From Parvibaculum sp. (GTDB lineage: Bacteria; Pseudomonadota; Alphaproteobacteria; Parvibaculales; Parvibaculaceae), in contig JAEPQD010000002.1 in the NCBI GenBank assembly GCA_017642695.1, positions 496,001-560,000 on the forward strand: DNA of 64,000 bases, written 5' to 3'. Within the stretch, counting starts at the first letter, position 1, and every line of letters starts with the position of its first letter. A program made the translations under genes and the position numbers. Under the pieces are notes generated by a model. That model made no database searches. It was not told the DNA's origin and was given only the letters and a program-made list of their open reading frames with translations. Shown one piece after another: positions 1 to 8,288 of this stretch.

Positions 1-59
1 TGCAGCGGATGCAGGCGAGCGAGAAGACCGCCTGGATGCTTCGCAGCATGGTCGAGTGA
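1..59 (+). CDS. 3' end of a gene entering from the left, product unknown
   Basis: Only the last 18 codons lie inside the window, read in the third forward frame and ending in TGA at 57-59. The residues (…TAWMLRSMVE) are too few to assign a family. A strong intrinsic terminator begins 28 bases after the stop, which is what supports this frame as the end of a real transcription unit. The other two forward frames run on without a stop at that point, so the assignment rests on the terminator and is tentative. Confidence 0.45.
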   Translation, partial: QRMQASEKTAWMLRSMVE

Positions 60-86
60 TCCGGGTCGAATTTCCGAACGAATAGA

Positions 87-119
87 AGCGCCGCGAGGAG
101 ACTGCCTCGCGGCGCTTTT
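87..119 (+). terminator. Rho-independent terminator after the left-edge gene
   Basis: A perfect 12-bp stem, 87-98 with 105-116 (AGCGCCGCGAGG), encloses a 6-nt loop and is followed by TTTT at 116-119. It sits just after the stop of the left-edge gene and just before the converging epimerase gene, so it separates the two. Confidence 0.8.
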
Positions 120-136
120 CGTTTGGCGTTTGCACC

Positions 137-1198
137 TTACGCCACCAGTCGCGGTTTGGCCGGACCATTGGCCTCGAACGTGCCGATCCATGCGACTGTG
201 TCGGTGAGCGTTTCCTCTATGGGACGAAACCGCAGCCCGAGATCGCGCTCGGCGCGCGAACTGTCGAACCTTGCATGTGGGCCTTCGTCGCGGATCGTTC
301 GATAGATTGACCAGGACACAAGCGCCGGCTTGCCGCTCAGACGGGCCCAGACCTCGTTTGCCGCGGCGAGAACGGCGATCAATCCCCGCGGTACCTGCCG
401 CACCGGTGCAGGTTTTCCGGTTATGCGCTCGAGCAACGCGAATATTTCCCGCAAGTGATAGCGGCGTCCGGCGGCGAGATAGTGCTCGCCGCGCGGCGCT
501 TTCTCCGCCGCCTCGGCGCAGGCGAAGGCAACGTCTCGGGCGTCTACGTATGCGAAATGCGCATCGATAACGCCGGGGAGGGCACCTTTCATGAAATCCA
601 TGATCGTCTGCGCGGCTGCCGTCGGCCCTGCGTCGCCGGGCCCGTGCATGAAGCCCGGCAGGACAAATGCCGCCCAGAGATCCGGCCAGCGTTTCAGCGC
701 GGCCTCCACTTCCGCGTCCGCGAGGAGCTTGCTGCGATAGTAGTCGTTTATTGTCTTCCGCGGATTGCGACGCATCTCTTCGGTGACAGGTTGCCCGTTC
801 GGTGCCTTGTCCTCCAGAGTGCCGATACTGCTGACCTGAAGGAAGCGGCGGACACCTTGCGCATAGGCTTTTTCGACAAGCGTTTTCGTGCCGCGTACAT
901 TGATTCTCTTCAGCGTCTTCCAGTGACTGCCGCCTTTCAGGCTGTCGCGAAAATAGGCCGCGGTGTGGAAGACGATATCTACCCCTGCCAGATGTTTCTC
1001 GAAGTCCTCGACCCTTTCCATGTCGCCTTCCACGAGTGTGAGGGAAGGAGAGGAGGGCAGAAGAGCGGCCTTGTCGCGTGAGCGTACCAGCGCGCGGACC
1101 GTATATCCGCGCGCCAGCAACTCGCGAACGAGGTTATTGCCGAGAAGGCCTGTCGCGCCGGTGACGAAAGCGGTGCGTTCCCTGTTCGCCGCCGCCAT
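137..1198 (-). CDS. NAD-dependent epimerase/dehydratase family protein (extended SDR)
   Basis: A 353-residue extended short-chain dehydrogenase/reductase of the dihydroflavonol-4-reductase / 3-beta-HSD-like type. The N-terminal nucleotide-binding glycine motif TGATGLLG is at residues 13-20. An acidic position follows beta-strand 3 (EGDM, 57-60), the catalytic serine region is VSS at 122-124, and the YxxxK pair is Y153/K157. Substrate cannot be read from sequence. It is the second gene of a two-gene unit: a single base separates its ATG from the TGA of the SnoaL-like gene upstream, which implies co-transcription and probably coupled translation. The pair diverges from a LysR-type regulator, the usual layout for a LysR-controlled enzyme operon. 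Confidence 0.85.
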   Translation of the reverse strand: MAAANRERTAFVTGATGLLGNNLVRELLARGYTVRALVRSRDKAALLPSSPSLTLVEGDMERVEDFEKHLAGVDIVFHTAAYFRDSLKGGSHWKTLKRINVRGTKTLVEKAYAQGVRRFLQVSSIGTLEDKAPNGQPVTEEMRRNPRKTINDYYRSKLLADAEVEAALKRWPDLWAAFVLPGFMHGPGDAGPTAAAQTIMDFMKGALPGVIDAHFAYVDARDVAFACAEAAEKAPRGEHYLAAGRRYHLREIFALLERITGKPAPVRQVPRGLIAVLAAANEVWARLSGKPALVSWSIYRTIRDEGPHARFDSSRAERDLGLRFRPIEETLTDTVAWIGTFEANGPAKPRLVA

Positions 1199-1199
1199 T

Positions 1200-1610
1200 T
1201 CAAGCGCCCGTCAGTTGCGCGGCGAGCGCAGCGCGGTCGTAGTAAACACGTTCCCTCTTTGCGAGGCCGTTCTCGAAGTCAAACAGTGCGACGAAATCGA
1301 TTACGACCTTCTTGCCGGTAGGGGGGAAGGTGCCATCCGCAGTAGACAAGGTGCCGGTGTGCGTGCCGGACATCGTGCCTTGAAGAACCCCCCTGTCGCC
1401 TTCGGCCGTGAAGCAGGTAAGCGACACCTTGATGTCCGGCACACCAGCCCAGATCGCCTCTTCGCGCGCTATGGAGTGCTCCTTGCCGGTAACCGGCGCG
1501 CCGTCCGGGCCCAGATATTCAAGGTCGTCGGCCCATTGGGTGGCCAGCGTTTTGATGTCGCGTGCGTTGAACGCCGTTTGCGCCGTTTTTGCGAAATTGT
1601 GCATATCCAT
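1200..1610 (-). CDS. SnoaL-like / NTF2-fold protein
   Basis: A 136-residue protein of the SnoaL-like (ester cyclase, NTF2-fold) group. The short length, the N-terminal helical half with TQWADDLEYLGPDGAPVTGKE, and the C-terminal strand pattern (KVVIDFVALFDFENGLAKRERVYYD) with conserved aspartates match small cyclase/hydratase-type folds. These proteins bind small hydrophobic substrates in a cone-shaped pocket, and the actual reaction cannot be inferred. It is the first gene of the unit with the epimerase (1-base gap) and diverges from the LysR-type gene, so the three probably form one regulatory module. Confidence 0.7.
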   Translation of the reverse strand: MDMHNFAKTAQTAFNARDIKTLATQWADDLEYLGPDGAPVTGKEHSIAREEAIWAGVPDIKVSLTCFTAEGDRGVLQGTMSGTHTGTLSTADGTFPPTGKKVVIDFVALFDFENGLAKRERVYYDRAALAAQLTGA

Positions 1611-1664
1611 TTTTCGGTTCTCGCCTTTCCTGAGTTCGACAGGCGGGATATGGCAAGTTGGCCC

Positions 1665-1691
1665 TTTGCAGAAAAGCTAAATGGATGCAAA
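1665..1691. promoter_or_regulatory. Candidate LysR operator between the divergent genes
   Basis: An inverted repeat TTTGCA (1665-1670) / TGCAAA (1686-1691) with 15-bp spacing lies between the SnoaL/epimerase unit and the LysR gene. It overlaps the first possible LysR start codon and lies just upstream of a second in-frame ATG at 1702. The size and divergent location fit a LysR-type binding site. No binding evidence exists here. Confidence 0.4.
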
Positions 1692-2595
1692 ATCATTTTT
1701 CATGAATAGAAACAATATCGGCGACCCACCCTGGTCCGACCTCGCGCTGCTTCTTGCCGTGGCGCGTGCGGGGAGTTTCCTCGCTGCCGGCCGGTCACGC
1801 GGCGTTTCGACCTCGACCATCTCGCGCCGGATTACCCTGCTCGAAAAATCCGTGGGCACGGCGCTTGTCGAGCGCGGTGTGGAAGGTGCGAGCCTGACGG
1901 AAGCGGGACGGCGTCTTGTCGAGACGATAGAGGCGATGGAGCATGAGATCGGCGCGGCGCTACGGGACCTGCCGTCCCGATCGGGGATATTGAGAGGCAC
2001 CGTGCGGCTGACGCTGGGAGATGGGTTCATAGCAGCGGCGGCGCGCGTACTCGAACGGTTTGCGAGCGAGCATCCGGGCGTCGATGTCGAAATTCATGGC
2101 GAGAACCGGGTGAGCGATCTCGTGCACCGGGAATTCGATCTCGCCATACGCACGGTGCATGGCGGCGAGGAACCGCTGATCTATCGAAAGCTCGGCGCCT
2201 TCGGCTACGGTCTCTATGCTGACCGGAGCTATGTCGAGCGTTTCGGCATGCCGGATAAAGTGGAGGATCTCGCGCGCCATCGGATTATCGGGTTTTCGCG
2301 CGCGATGGGCGCGGCGGCGCAAATGCAATGGCTGGCGCAGGCCGGTGTTACCCGGTTTGTACTCACAGCAAATACTTTCGGAGGCATGATGGAGGGTACA
2401 AGGGCGGGTATCGGTATCGCTCCGCTGCCGGGCATGGTGGCCGAAGGGCTCGTGCCGGTGCTGCCGTCGTTCAAGCCGAAGCCGATCGACGTCTATCTTG
2501 TTGCGCATCCTCATGCACTTCGTCAGCCACATGTCAGGGCTTTTGCCGACAGCCTTGGGGCGGAACTGAGAAATGCCCTCAAGCAGGCGTCGTAA
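1681..2595 (+). CDS. LysR-family transcriptional regulator
   Basis: A 304-residue regulator. The N-terminal winged helix-turn-helix covers about residues 18-75 (LLAVARAGSFLAAGRSRGVSTSTISRRITLLE…LTEAG), followed by a periplasmic-binding-protein-like effector domain (GTVRLTLGD, FDLAIRTVHG, GIGIAPLPG). Length is normal for the family. Neither start is preceded by a good ribosome-binding site. ATG at 1702 (residue 8) is a realistic alternative because an inverted repeat overlaps the first ATG. It diverges from the SnoaL-like/epimerase pair, its likely target. The effector is unknown. Confidence 0.85.
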   Translation: MDAKSFFMNRNNIGDPPWSDLALLLAVARAGSFLAAGRSRGVSTSTISRRITLLEKSVGTALVERGVEGASLTEAGRRLVETIEAMEHEIGAALRDLPSRSGILRGTVRLTLGDGFIAAAARVLERFASEHPGVDVEIHGENRVSDLVHREFDLAIRTVHGGEEPLIYRKLGAFGYGLYADRSYVERFGMPDKVEDLARHRIIGFSRAMGAAAQMQWLAQAGVTRFVLTANTFGGMMEGTRAGIGIAPLPGMVAEGLVPVLPSFKPKPIDVYLVAHPHALRQPHVRAFADSLGAELRNALKQAS

Positions 2596-2651
2596 GAGAC
2601 GGTCATCAAACGTGATGTCGAAAGCGCCATGATCGCGGTTATAACCCGGTC

Positions 2652-3320
2652 ATGGCGTTTTCCTTTTCTCCTTCCCTCGTCATCTTCGATTGCGACGGCG
2701 TGCTGGTCGATACCGAGCCAGTTGCGAACCGCGCGCTTGCGCGTTTTCTCGGCGAATGCGGCTTCGAGATTTCCTACGAGGAATGCCGCCGCCTTTTCGT
2801 CGGGCGGACGATGCAGGCGGTGCAGGCGTACGTGGAAGAGGCGACGGGCAGGCCGCTCGGCGAAGACTGGCCGGAACGCATCCGCGACGAGACGCTGAAG
2901 GCTTTTGCGGAAGGCATCGAACCTGTCGGCGGTGCGCGCGAGGTGCTGGAGGCGCTGGCCGCGAGCGAAACCCCTTATTGCGTCGCCTCCTCCGGCAGGT
3001 TCGAGAAGATGCGTTTCACGCTCGGGGCGACGGAGCTTTTGCCGCTGGTGGATGGCGTACTGTTCAGCGCCGAGGAAGTGGCGCATGGCAAGCCGGCACC
3101 CGACCTCTTCCTTCATGCAGCGTCGCGTATGAAGCACGCGCCGGAGCGATGCCTTGTGATCGAGGATAGCGTGCCGGGGGTGCAGGCAGCGGTTGCCGCG
3201 GGAATGTCCGTCATCGGTTATGCGGGCGACCCCATGACCGATGCGGTGGCGCTGGAAAGAGAAGGCGCCCATGTCATTTCGGACATGAGCGCCCTGATCG
3301 GTCTGCTGATTGAGGGCTAG
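2652..3320 (+). CDS. HAD-superfamily phosphatase / phosphomutase-like (beta-PGM group)
   Basis: A 222-residue HAD hydrolase. Motif I is FDCDGVLVD with nucleophile D13 and general acid/base D15. The helical cap follows (about 20-85, with GRTMQAVQAYVEE). Motif II is VASSGR, motif III is in HGKPAPD, and motif IV is VIEDSVPGVQAA. This arrangement is typical of the beta-phosphoglucomutase / phosphoglycolate-phosphatase-like subfamily (subclass I cap). Substrate specificity cannot be called. The last 4 bases overlap the 3' end of the converging sulfotransferase gene. Confidence 0.85.
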   Translation: MAFSFSPSLVIFDCDGVLVDTEPVANRALARFLGECGFEISYEECRRLFVGRTMQAVQAYVEEATGRPLGEDWPERIRDETLKAFAEGIEPVGGAREVLEALAASETPYCVASSGRFEKMRFTLGATELLPLVDGVLFSAEEVAHGKPAPDLFLHAASRMKHAPERCLVIEDSVPGVQAAVAAGMSVIGYAGDPMTDAVALEREGAHVISDMSALIGLLIEG

Positions 3321-4243
3321 GCCGGACGGGCAATGTCCAGTCTTTCACCGGTCATCAGCCAGTGGGCGCATTCCTCGCCCAGCTTTTCCCGCGCGAGTGC
3401 TTCATAGTTCGCGGATTCCCCCGCGCTCAGGACGTCGCGCCAGCGGCCATTCGTGCCCTTGTTGATGAAGGTGGAAGCGCCGCCTTCCCAGAGCGCGCCA
3501 CCGAGCGGTGCGCTCTTGTCCGCGTGCTTCTTCATGTAATCGAAGCTGCAGTGCTCGACGATGGCGGGCCAGCGCGCTTCGTCGATCTCGATGTCGAGGA
3601 AGGCGGCGAGACGGCGAATTTCGCCTTCCATGTCCCGCTTCATCGATTCGAAATGCATGAAATGGATGTTCGGAAGGTGGCGGATCGCCCACCAGCCCGA
3701 CACGTTTTCCCAGAAGGACCAGAAGGGATAACCGTCGCGGGCGATCCACTCGTTGAAATAGGTTCCGACATCCGTCGTTACGCGTTCGAGCTTTTCGCCG
3801 ACGAGACCGGGCGTCTCGTTCAGTGCTTCATAAAACGCATCGTTGGCGTTGGCGTGATGGTTGTACATCGACCAGAGCACGTCACGGCCGTCGCGGCCGA
3901 TATAGATGTATTTCGCCTTCGGGGAATAAACGAGCGCATCGACCGGTAGATGGGTTTTCACGAAGCGGCGATGCGTCTGGGCTTCGAGTGCCTGAAGCTT
4001 CACCTCGGCCGGCGGGACGCGCAGGTCGAGCCAGGGCGAGAGTTCATTGACGGGAACGCCTTCGGCGCCGTCGAAAATCAACTGACCGATGATCTGCTGC
4101 GTCCATGTCGTGCCCGCCTTGCCGTAGGTCGAGATCACGATGTCGTCGTCGCGGAACCTGAAGTCGTTCCAGACGGTCGATTCGAAATGATTGCTGTGCA
4201 GCTCGCGCGTTTTCTTCGGCCATGCAATGTCTGGGGAAGACAT
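3317..4243 (-). CDS. Sulfotransferase family protein (PAPS-dependent)
   Basis: A 308-residue cytosolic-type sulfotransferase, which transfers sulfate from PAPS to hydroxyl or amine acceptors. The 5'-phosphosulfate-binding loop is YGKAGTTWTQQ at residues 40-50. The KTHLP segment (96-100) carries the expected catalytic histidine, H98. The 3'-phosphate-binding segment is GRDGRDVLWSMYNH (116-129), and the C-terminal KGTNGRWRDVLS matches the dimerisation/PAPS KGxxGxWK region. All core motifs are intact, so it should be active. The acceptor is unknown. It stands alone between a converging HAD gene and trxB. Confidence 0.88.
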   Translation of the reverse strand: MSSPDIAWPKKTRELHSNHFESTVWNDFRFRDDDIVISTYGKAGTTWTQQIIGQLIFDGAEGVPVNELSPWLDLRVPPAEVKLQALEAQTHRRFVKTHLPVDALVYSPKAKYIYIGRDGRDVLWSMYNHHANANDAFYEALNETPGLVGEKLERVTTDVGTYFNEWIARDGYPFWSFWENVSGWWAIRHLPNIHFMHFESMKRDMEGEIRRLAAFLDIEIDEARWPAIVEHCSFDYMKKHADKSAPLGGALWEGGASTFINKGTNGRWRDVLSAGESANYEALAREKLGEECAHWLMTGERLDIARPA

Positions 4244-4365
4244 TCGGGATCTCCGGCGATGGTTTCACACGACAGAGGCGGCGCAAGCGTCTCTGCCAGC
4301 GCCGCCAAATCACGGCGGAGATTATGCGTACACGGTGTAATTTGGAAGTGGCGCAAAAGACACAG

Positions 4366-4398
4366 AAAAGGCCGCCCGGATGCGTTCCGGACGGCCTT
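4366..4398 (-). terminator. Rho-independent terminator downstream of trxB
   Basis: A 13-bp stem with one mismatch (4368-4380 with 4386-4398; AAGGCCG…TCCGGACGGCCTT) and a 5-nt loop is followed on the minus strand by TTTT. It lies 36 bases beyond the trxB stop. Confidence 0.8.
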
Positions 4399-4433
4399 GA
4401 TTCTCCTGATTTTCCGCTACTGCCGGAAAGACG

Positions 4434-5438
4434 TCAGGCGGTTTCCGCTTCACGGGAACGCTCAAGGGGGCCAGGGCCCTTGCCCGCCTTCTCGGCTTCC
4501 TGGCCGGCGAGCCAGCGTTCCGTTTCAAGCGCAGCCATGCAGCCCATGCCTGCCGCCGTGACGGCCTGACGGTATATGTCGTCGGTGACATCGCCCGCTG
4601 CGAAGACGCCGGGGATGCTGGTCGCGGTCGAGTCCGGCGCGGTGACGAGATAGCCGCCCGCCTTCGTCTTCAACTGGTCCTTGAAGAGTTCGGTCGCGGG
4701 CGAATGACCAATCGCCATGAAGACGCCGTCGGCTTTCAGCTCCGTCGTCTCGCCCGTCTTCACGTTCTTGATGCGGGCACCGGTAACGCCTGGCGGATTT
4801 TCGGTGCCCACGATTTCGTCGATCTGCGAATCCCAGATCACTTCGATCTTCGGATTGTTGAAGAGACGCTCCTGCATGACCTTTTCGGCTCGGAAGGTGT
4901 CGCGGCGGTGGATGACCGTGACCTTGCTCGCGAAATTCGTCAGGAACAGCGCTTCCTCGACGGCGGAGTTGCCACCGCCGACGACGAGGACCTCCTTGCC
5001 GCGATAGAAGAAGCCGTCGCAGGTCGCGCAGGCCGAGACGCCGAAGCCCTGGAATTTCTCCTCGGAAGGAATGCCGAGCCACTTTGCCTGCGCGCCCGTC
5101 GCGATGATGAGCGCGTCGCAGGTGTAGAGTGTGCCGCTGTCGCCCTTGAGTTCAAAGGGATGCTTCTTGAGATCGGCGTTGACGATCGTGTCCGCGATCA
5201 TCTCGGTCCCCATGTGGCGCGCCTGCGCTTCCATCTGCTCCATCAGCCAAGGACCCTGAATTGCTTCGGCAAAGCCCGGATAGTTCTCGACATCGGTCGT
5301 GATCGTGAGCTGGCCGCCCGGCTGGATGCCCTGGATGAGGACGGGTTCGAGCATCGCGCGCGCGGCATAGATCGCGGCGGTGTAGCCGGCGGCGCCGGCG
5401 CCGATGATGAGAACCTTGGCGTGTTTCGTGTCGGACAT
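4434..5438 (-). CDS. trxB: Thioredoxin-disulfide reductase
   Basis: A 334-residue FAD/NADPH flavoenzyme that reduces thioredoxin. The FAD-binding motif is GAGAAG at residues 13-18, the redox pair is CATC (C137, C140) followed by DGFFYRGK, and the NADPH motif is GGGNSA (154-159). The C-terminal FAD motif is FAAGDVTDDIYRQAVTAAGMGCMAA. Length is close to the family norm with a modest C-terminal extension. It lies downstream of, and on the same strand as, a 2-Cys peroxiredoxin, so the two likely form a peroxide-reduction pair through thioredoxin. A strong hairpin containing a candidate promoter separates them, so trxB may also be transcribed independently. Confidence 0.96.
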   Translation of the reverse strand: MSDTKHAKVLIIGAGAAGYTAAIYAARAMLEPVLIQGIQPGGQLTITTDVENYPGFAEAIQGPWLMEQMEAQARHMGTEMIADTIVNADLKKHPFELKGDSGTLYTCDALIIATGAQAKWLGIPSEEKFQGFGVSACATCDGFFYRGKEVLVVGGGNSAVEEALFLTNFASKVTVIHRRDTFRAEKVMQERLFNNPKIEVIWDSQIDEIVGTENPPGVTGARIKNVKTGETTELKADGVFMAIGHSPATELFKDQLKTKAGGYLVTAPDSTATSIPGVFAAGDVTDDIYRQAVTAAGMGCMAALETERWLAGQEAEKAGKGPGPLERSREAETA

Positions 5439-5479
5439 GATGCTTCCGTTCGTCTGCGGCTCGGATGGGGCGGAGGGCA

Positions 5480-5521
5480 GGGCCCGTCCGGTACTATATA
5501 GGCACCGGACGGGCCCGCCAA
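5480..5521 (-). promoter_or_regulatory. Candidate trxB promoter embedded in a 13-bp inverted repeat
   Basis: On the minus strand TTGGCG (5516-5521) and TATAGT (5493-5498) are separated by 17 bp, a good sigma-70 arrangement 55-80 bases upstream of trxB. The -10 element falls in the 11-nt loop of a perfect 13-bp inverted repeat (5480-5492 with 5504-5516), so the palindrome occupies most of the spacer. The repeat could be an operator or, in read-through RNA, a hairpin between the two genes. Neither side has a U-tract, which argues against an intrinsic terminator. Confidence 0.55.
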
Positions 5522-5530
5522 AAGGGAGGC

Positions 5531-6136
5531 TCAGAGCGCCTCGGCGTGGCTGCCGAGGTACTTGGCGACACCTTCGGCGTCGGCCTTCATGCCTTCGTCG
5601 CCCTTGTTCCAGCCGGCGGGGCAGACCTCACCGTGTTCCTCGTGGAACTGCAGCGCGTCGGCCATGCGCAGCGCCTCGTCGGCATTGCGGCCGAGCGGCA
5701 GGTCGTTCACGAGCTGGTGACGGACAACGCCGTCGCGGTCGATGAGGAAGGTGCCGCGGAGCGCCACGCCGTCCTTCTCGATCAGGACGTCATAGTCGCG
5801 CGCGATCTGCTTCGTCATGTCGGCCACCATCGGGAACTTGACCGGGCCGAGACCGCCGTCTTTCGGGGCGGTGTTGCGCCACGCGGCATGGGTGAACTGG
5901 CTGTCGACCGAAACGGCGACGACCTTCACGTTCATCTCCTCGAACTTCGGCACGCGGTTCGAATAGGCGAGGATTTCCGAGGGGCACACGAAGGTGAAGT
6001 CCAGCGGATAGAAGAAGACCAGACCGTAAGACCCGTTGAGATATTCGCGGAGGTTGAAGTCCTCGACGATGTCGCCATCGGGCAGAACGGCGGCTGCGGT
6101 GAAATCGGGGGCCTGTTTGCCTACGAGAACGGCCAT
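5531..6136 (-). CDS. Peroxiredoxin, typical 2-Cys (AhpC/Prx1 type)
   Basis: A 201-residue thiol peroxidase that reduces H2O2 and organic peroxides. The peroxidatic cysteine C51 sits in YPLDFTFVCPSE and the resolving cysteine C172 in GEVCPAGW, both conserved in the typical 2-Cys class. The start at 6136 was chosen because AAGGAG lies 8 bases upstream. A longer frame exists but lacks a ribosome-binding site. The gene precedes trxB on the same strand, so thioredoxin rather than AhpF is the probable reductant. A short inverted repeat 65-79 bases upstream may be an operator. Confidence 0.93.
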   Translation of the reverse strand: MAVLVGKQAPDFTAAAVLPDGDIVEDFNLREYLNGSYGLVFFYPLDFTFVCPSEILAYSNRVPKFEEMNVKVVAVSVDSQFTHAAWRNTAPKDGGLGPVKFPMVADMTKQIARDYDVLIEKDGVALRGTFLIDRDGVVRHQLVNDLPLGRNADEALRMADALQFHEEHGEVCPAGWNKGDEGMKADAEGVAKYLGSHAEAL

Positions 6137-6200
6137 GCGGGAAACTCCTTTGATCGACTGAGAAACTGAGGGACGGCGACGAGCCGTCATTTCCCGCTAG

Positions 6201-6215
6201 TTAGACTTATTCTAA
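6201..6215. promoter_or_regulatory. Inverted repeat TTAGA-N5-TCTAA upstream of the peroxiredoxin
   Basis: The sequence TTAGACTTATTCTAA is an AT-rich 15-bp inverted repeat in GC-rich surroundings, 65 bases upstream of the peroxiredoxin start. It resembles the TTAGAA…TTCTAA half-sites of Fur-superfamily (Irr-type) operators in alphaproteobacteria. The spacing is not a clean match, so the regulator is not identified. Confidence 0.35.
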
Positions 6216-6399
6216 AGAAATTTCAAGGGGGTTTTGCTGCGCTGCGACATGTTGTCTGCGCGCGCGACAAGCGAGCGTGGCAGCGACCTTTTCGCATCTT
6301 TCCGCGATGTAGGGAGATTCGAACGAGATTGCCAGATGCCCCCCGGTTTTGCGCTGCAAGAGACATCCGGCACGTGGATTGGCCGAGACTCCGGTTCTT

Positions 6400-6428
6400 T
6401 TGACCATTCCGCTTTCCGGCAGTGTTTA
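6400..6428 (+). promoter_or_regulatory. Possible promoter for the TPR gene; rest of 6137-6496 featureless
   Basis: TTGACC (6400-6405) is followed after 17 bp by TGTTTA (6423-6428), about 70 bases upstream of the TPR gene. The -10 match is weak. Apart from this and the inverted repeat at 6201-6215, I see no gene, terminator or repeat in the 360-base intergenic stretch. Confidence 0.3.
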
Positions 6429-6496
6429 CTTTGGGAACCGGGGCGCAGTTCGGGTAGCGTCCGCGCCATTCATCATTCAGAAAGTGCGAGGGTCCC

Positions 6497-8281
6497 ATGG
6501 CCAGGCCGTCCTTCCTCATCACCATTGGCGCGACCGCGATTGCGGGCGCCGCATTCTTTGCAAACGTGCTTCCGCGGGAGACGACGCCCTCCGAAGCAGA
6601 TCTCGAGATGTTGCTTGATCCGCGGCTGATCGCCCAGAACCAGTGCGGACGCGAGGGGCAGCGGCGCTCGGCCTTCTTCAAGCCTTCCTTCCAGCTTGCG
6701 CTGGCCTCTTCCGCGCAGGCCTCGACCGGAAATGCGGACCAGGTGCCGCTCTGGCCGGGGCTCGGCGAGCGGAGTTTCCCTATCACGACCGCGAGCGCCG
6801 AAGCGCAACGCTACTTCGATCAGGGGTTCGCGCTTCTCTATGGTTTCAATCACTGGGAAGCGATCCGCTCGTTCCGCAAGGCGCAGACACTCGATCCGTC
6901 CTGCGCCCTCTGCTACTGGGGCGAGGCGAAGGCGCATGGCCCGAACATCAATGCGCCGATGGCCGACGCGGCGGCGACGCCGGCCAATGTCGCGATCGCG
7001 AAAGCACAGGAACTGGCGGAGGGCGCGGGCGAAAAGGAGCGTGCGCTCATCGAGGCACTGGCGCTTCGCTACGCGCCGGGCGAACGGGCGGAACTCGACC
7101 GGCAGTATGCCGATGCGCTTGGCGAAGCGCATGCGCGGTTTCCGGACGATCAGGACATTGCCACCCTTTATGCCGAAGCGCTGATGGACCTCTCGCCCTG
7201 GGACTACTGGGAGCGCGACTACAAGACGCCGAAGCCGCACATCGCGAAGGCCATTGCGGCTGTTGAGGGGGTGCTGAACGCCAATCCGGATCACCCCGGC
7301 GCGATCCATCTGCAGATTCACATGATGGAAGCCTCCGCCATGCCGGAGCGCGCCGAGCCGGGCGCGGATCGCCTGGCCGGTCTGATGCCGGGCGCCGGTC
7401 ATCTCGTCCATATGCCGGGGCACATCTATTTCCGCATCGGGCGTTATCTCGATTCACTCGAGACCAACGTGAAGGCGGTGAGCGTTGACGAGGACTATCT
7501 TGCGAAGACGCAGGGCTCGGACCTCTACCGCTACGGCTATTACCCGCACAATGTTCATTTCGTGCTGGTGTCGGCACAGATGGCGGGTGACGGAAAGACG
7601 GCGCTCGACTATGCGCGCAAGCTCGATGCGCTGGTGCCGTTCGAGGCGGTCAGCACGGCGGCGCTAGTGCAGCCGGTCAAGGTTGCGCCTTACTATGCCT
7701 ATCTCGAATTCGGCACGGATGAGGACATCGCCAACATGCCGGAGCCGCCGGAGGAGCTTCCCTTCGTCAAGGGCATCTGGCGCTACGTGCACGGCGTTGC
7801 CGCGATCCGCGCGGGCGACGTCGCGCGGGCAAAAGCAGAAGCCGATGCGATCGCCGCCCTGCGCGAGGACCCCGAGACAATCGCGCTGGCGGACCAGAAC
7901 CTGCCAGCGGCGGACATTCTGCAGCTCTCCGAACTCGTTCTTCGGGCGCGTATCGACTGGCACGAAGGGGCGCTGGATGCCGCGAAGACGAAACTGGAGG
8001 AAGCAGTGACGCTGCAGAGCGCACTCGCATACACCGAGCCGCCTTACTGGTATTACCCCGTCGAGCAGACGCTCGGCGCGGTGCTGCTGGCGTCCGGCGA
8101 TGCGGCGGCGGCGGCCGATGAATTCCGCGCGGCCCTTGTCCGGCATCCGAACAATGCGTGGTCGCTCTACGGCTTGATGAAGGCGCAGGAGGCGGCCGGC
8201 GACGAGACGGCGGGCTATACCGCGAAGCTGCTCAAGGAAGCGGCCTTCGATCCCGGCGCAATCAAGCTCGACAGGCTCTGA
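6497..8281 (+). CDS. Exported or membrane-anchored TPR-repeat protein, function unknown
   Basis: A 594-residue protein. An N-terminal hydrophobic segment (residues 4-24, FLITIGATAIAGAAFFANVLP) suggests export or anchoring. The rest is helical with several tetratricopeptide-like units: YFDQGFALLYGFNHWEAIRSFRKA, then DPSCALCYWGEAKAHG, and later ADEFRAALVRHPNNAWSLYGLMKA. A distinctive segment, HLVHMPGHIYFRIGRY, and the CALCYWG cysteines recur in a family of conserved hypothetical TPR proteins that I recognise without a known role. It is monocistronic, flanked upstream by divergent peroxiredoxin and downstream by a hairpin. The ATG is preceded by GCGAGGG. Confidence 0.8.
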   Translation: MARPSFLITIGATAIAGAAFFANVLPRETTPSEADLEMLLDPRLIAQNQCGREGQRRSAFFKPSFQLALASSAQASTGNADQVPLWPGLGERSFPITTASAEAQRYFDQGFALLYGFNHWEAIRSFRKAQTLDPSCALCYWGEAKAHGPNINAPMADAAATPANVAIAKAQELAEGAGEKERALIEALALRYAPGERAELDRQYADALGEAHARFPDDQDIATLYAEALMDLSPWDYWERDYKTPKPHIAKAIAAVEGVLNANPDHPGAIHLQIHMMEASAMPERAEPGADRLAGLMPGAGHLVHMPGHIYFRIGRYLDSLETNVKAVSVDEDYLAKTQGSDLYRYGYYPHNVHFVLVSAQMAGDGKTALDYARKLDALVPFEAVSTAALVQPVKVAPYYAYLEFGTDEDIANMPEPPEELPFVKGIWRYVHGVAAIRAGDVARAKAEADAIAALREDPETIALADQNLPAADILQLSELVLRARIDWHEGALDAAKTKLEEAVTLQSALAYTEPPYWYYPVEQTLGAVLLASGDAAAAADEFRAALVRHPNNAWSLYGLMKAQEAAGDETAGYTAKLLKEAAFDPGAIKLDRL

Positions 8282-8288
8282 GAGAGAA

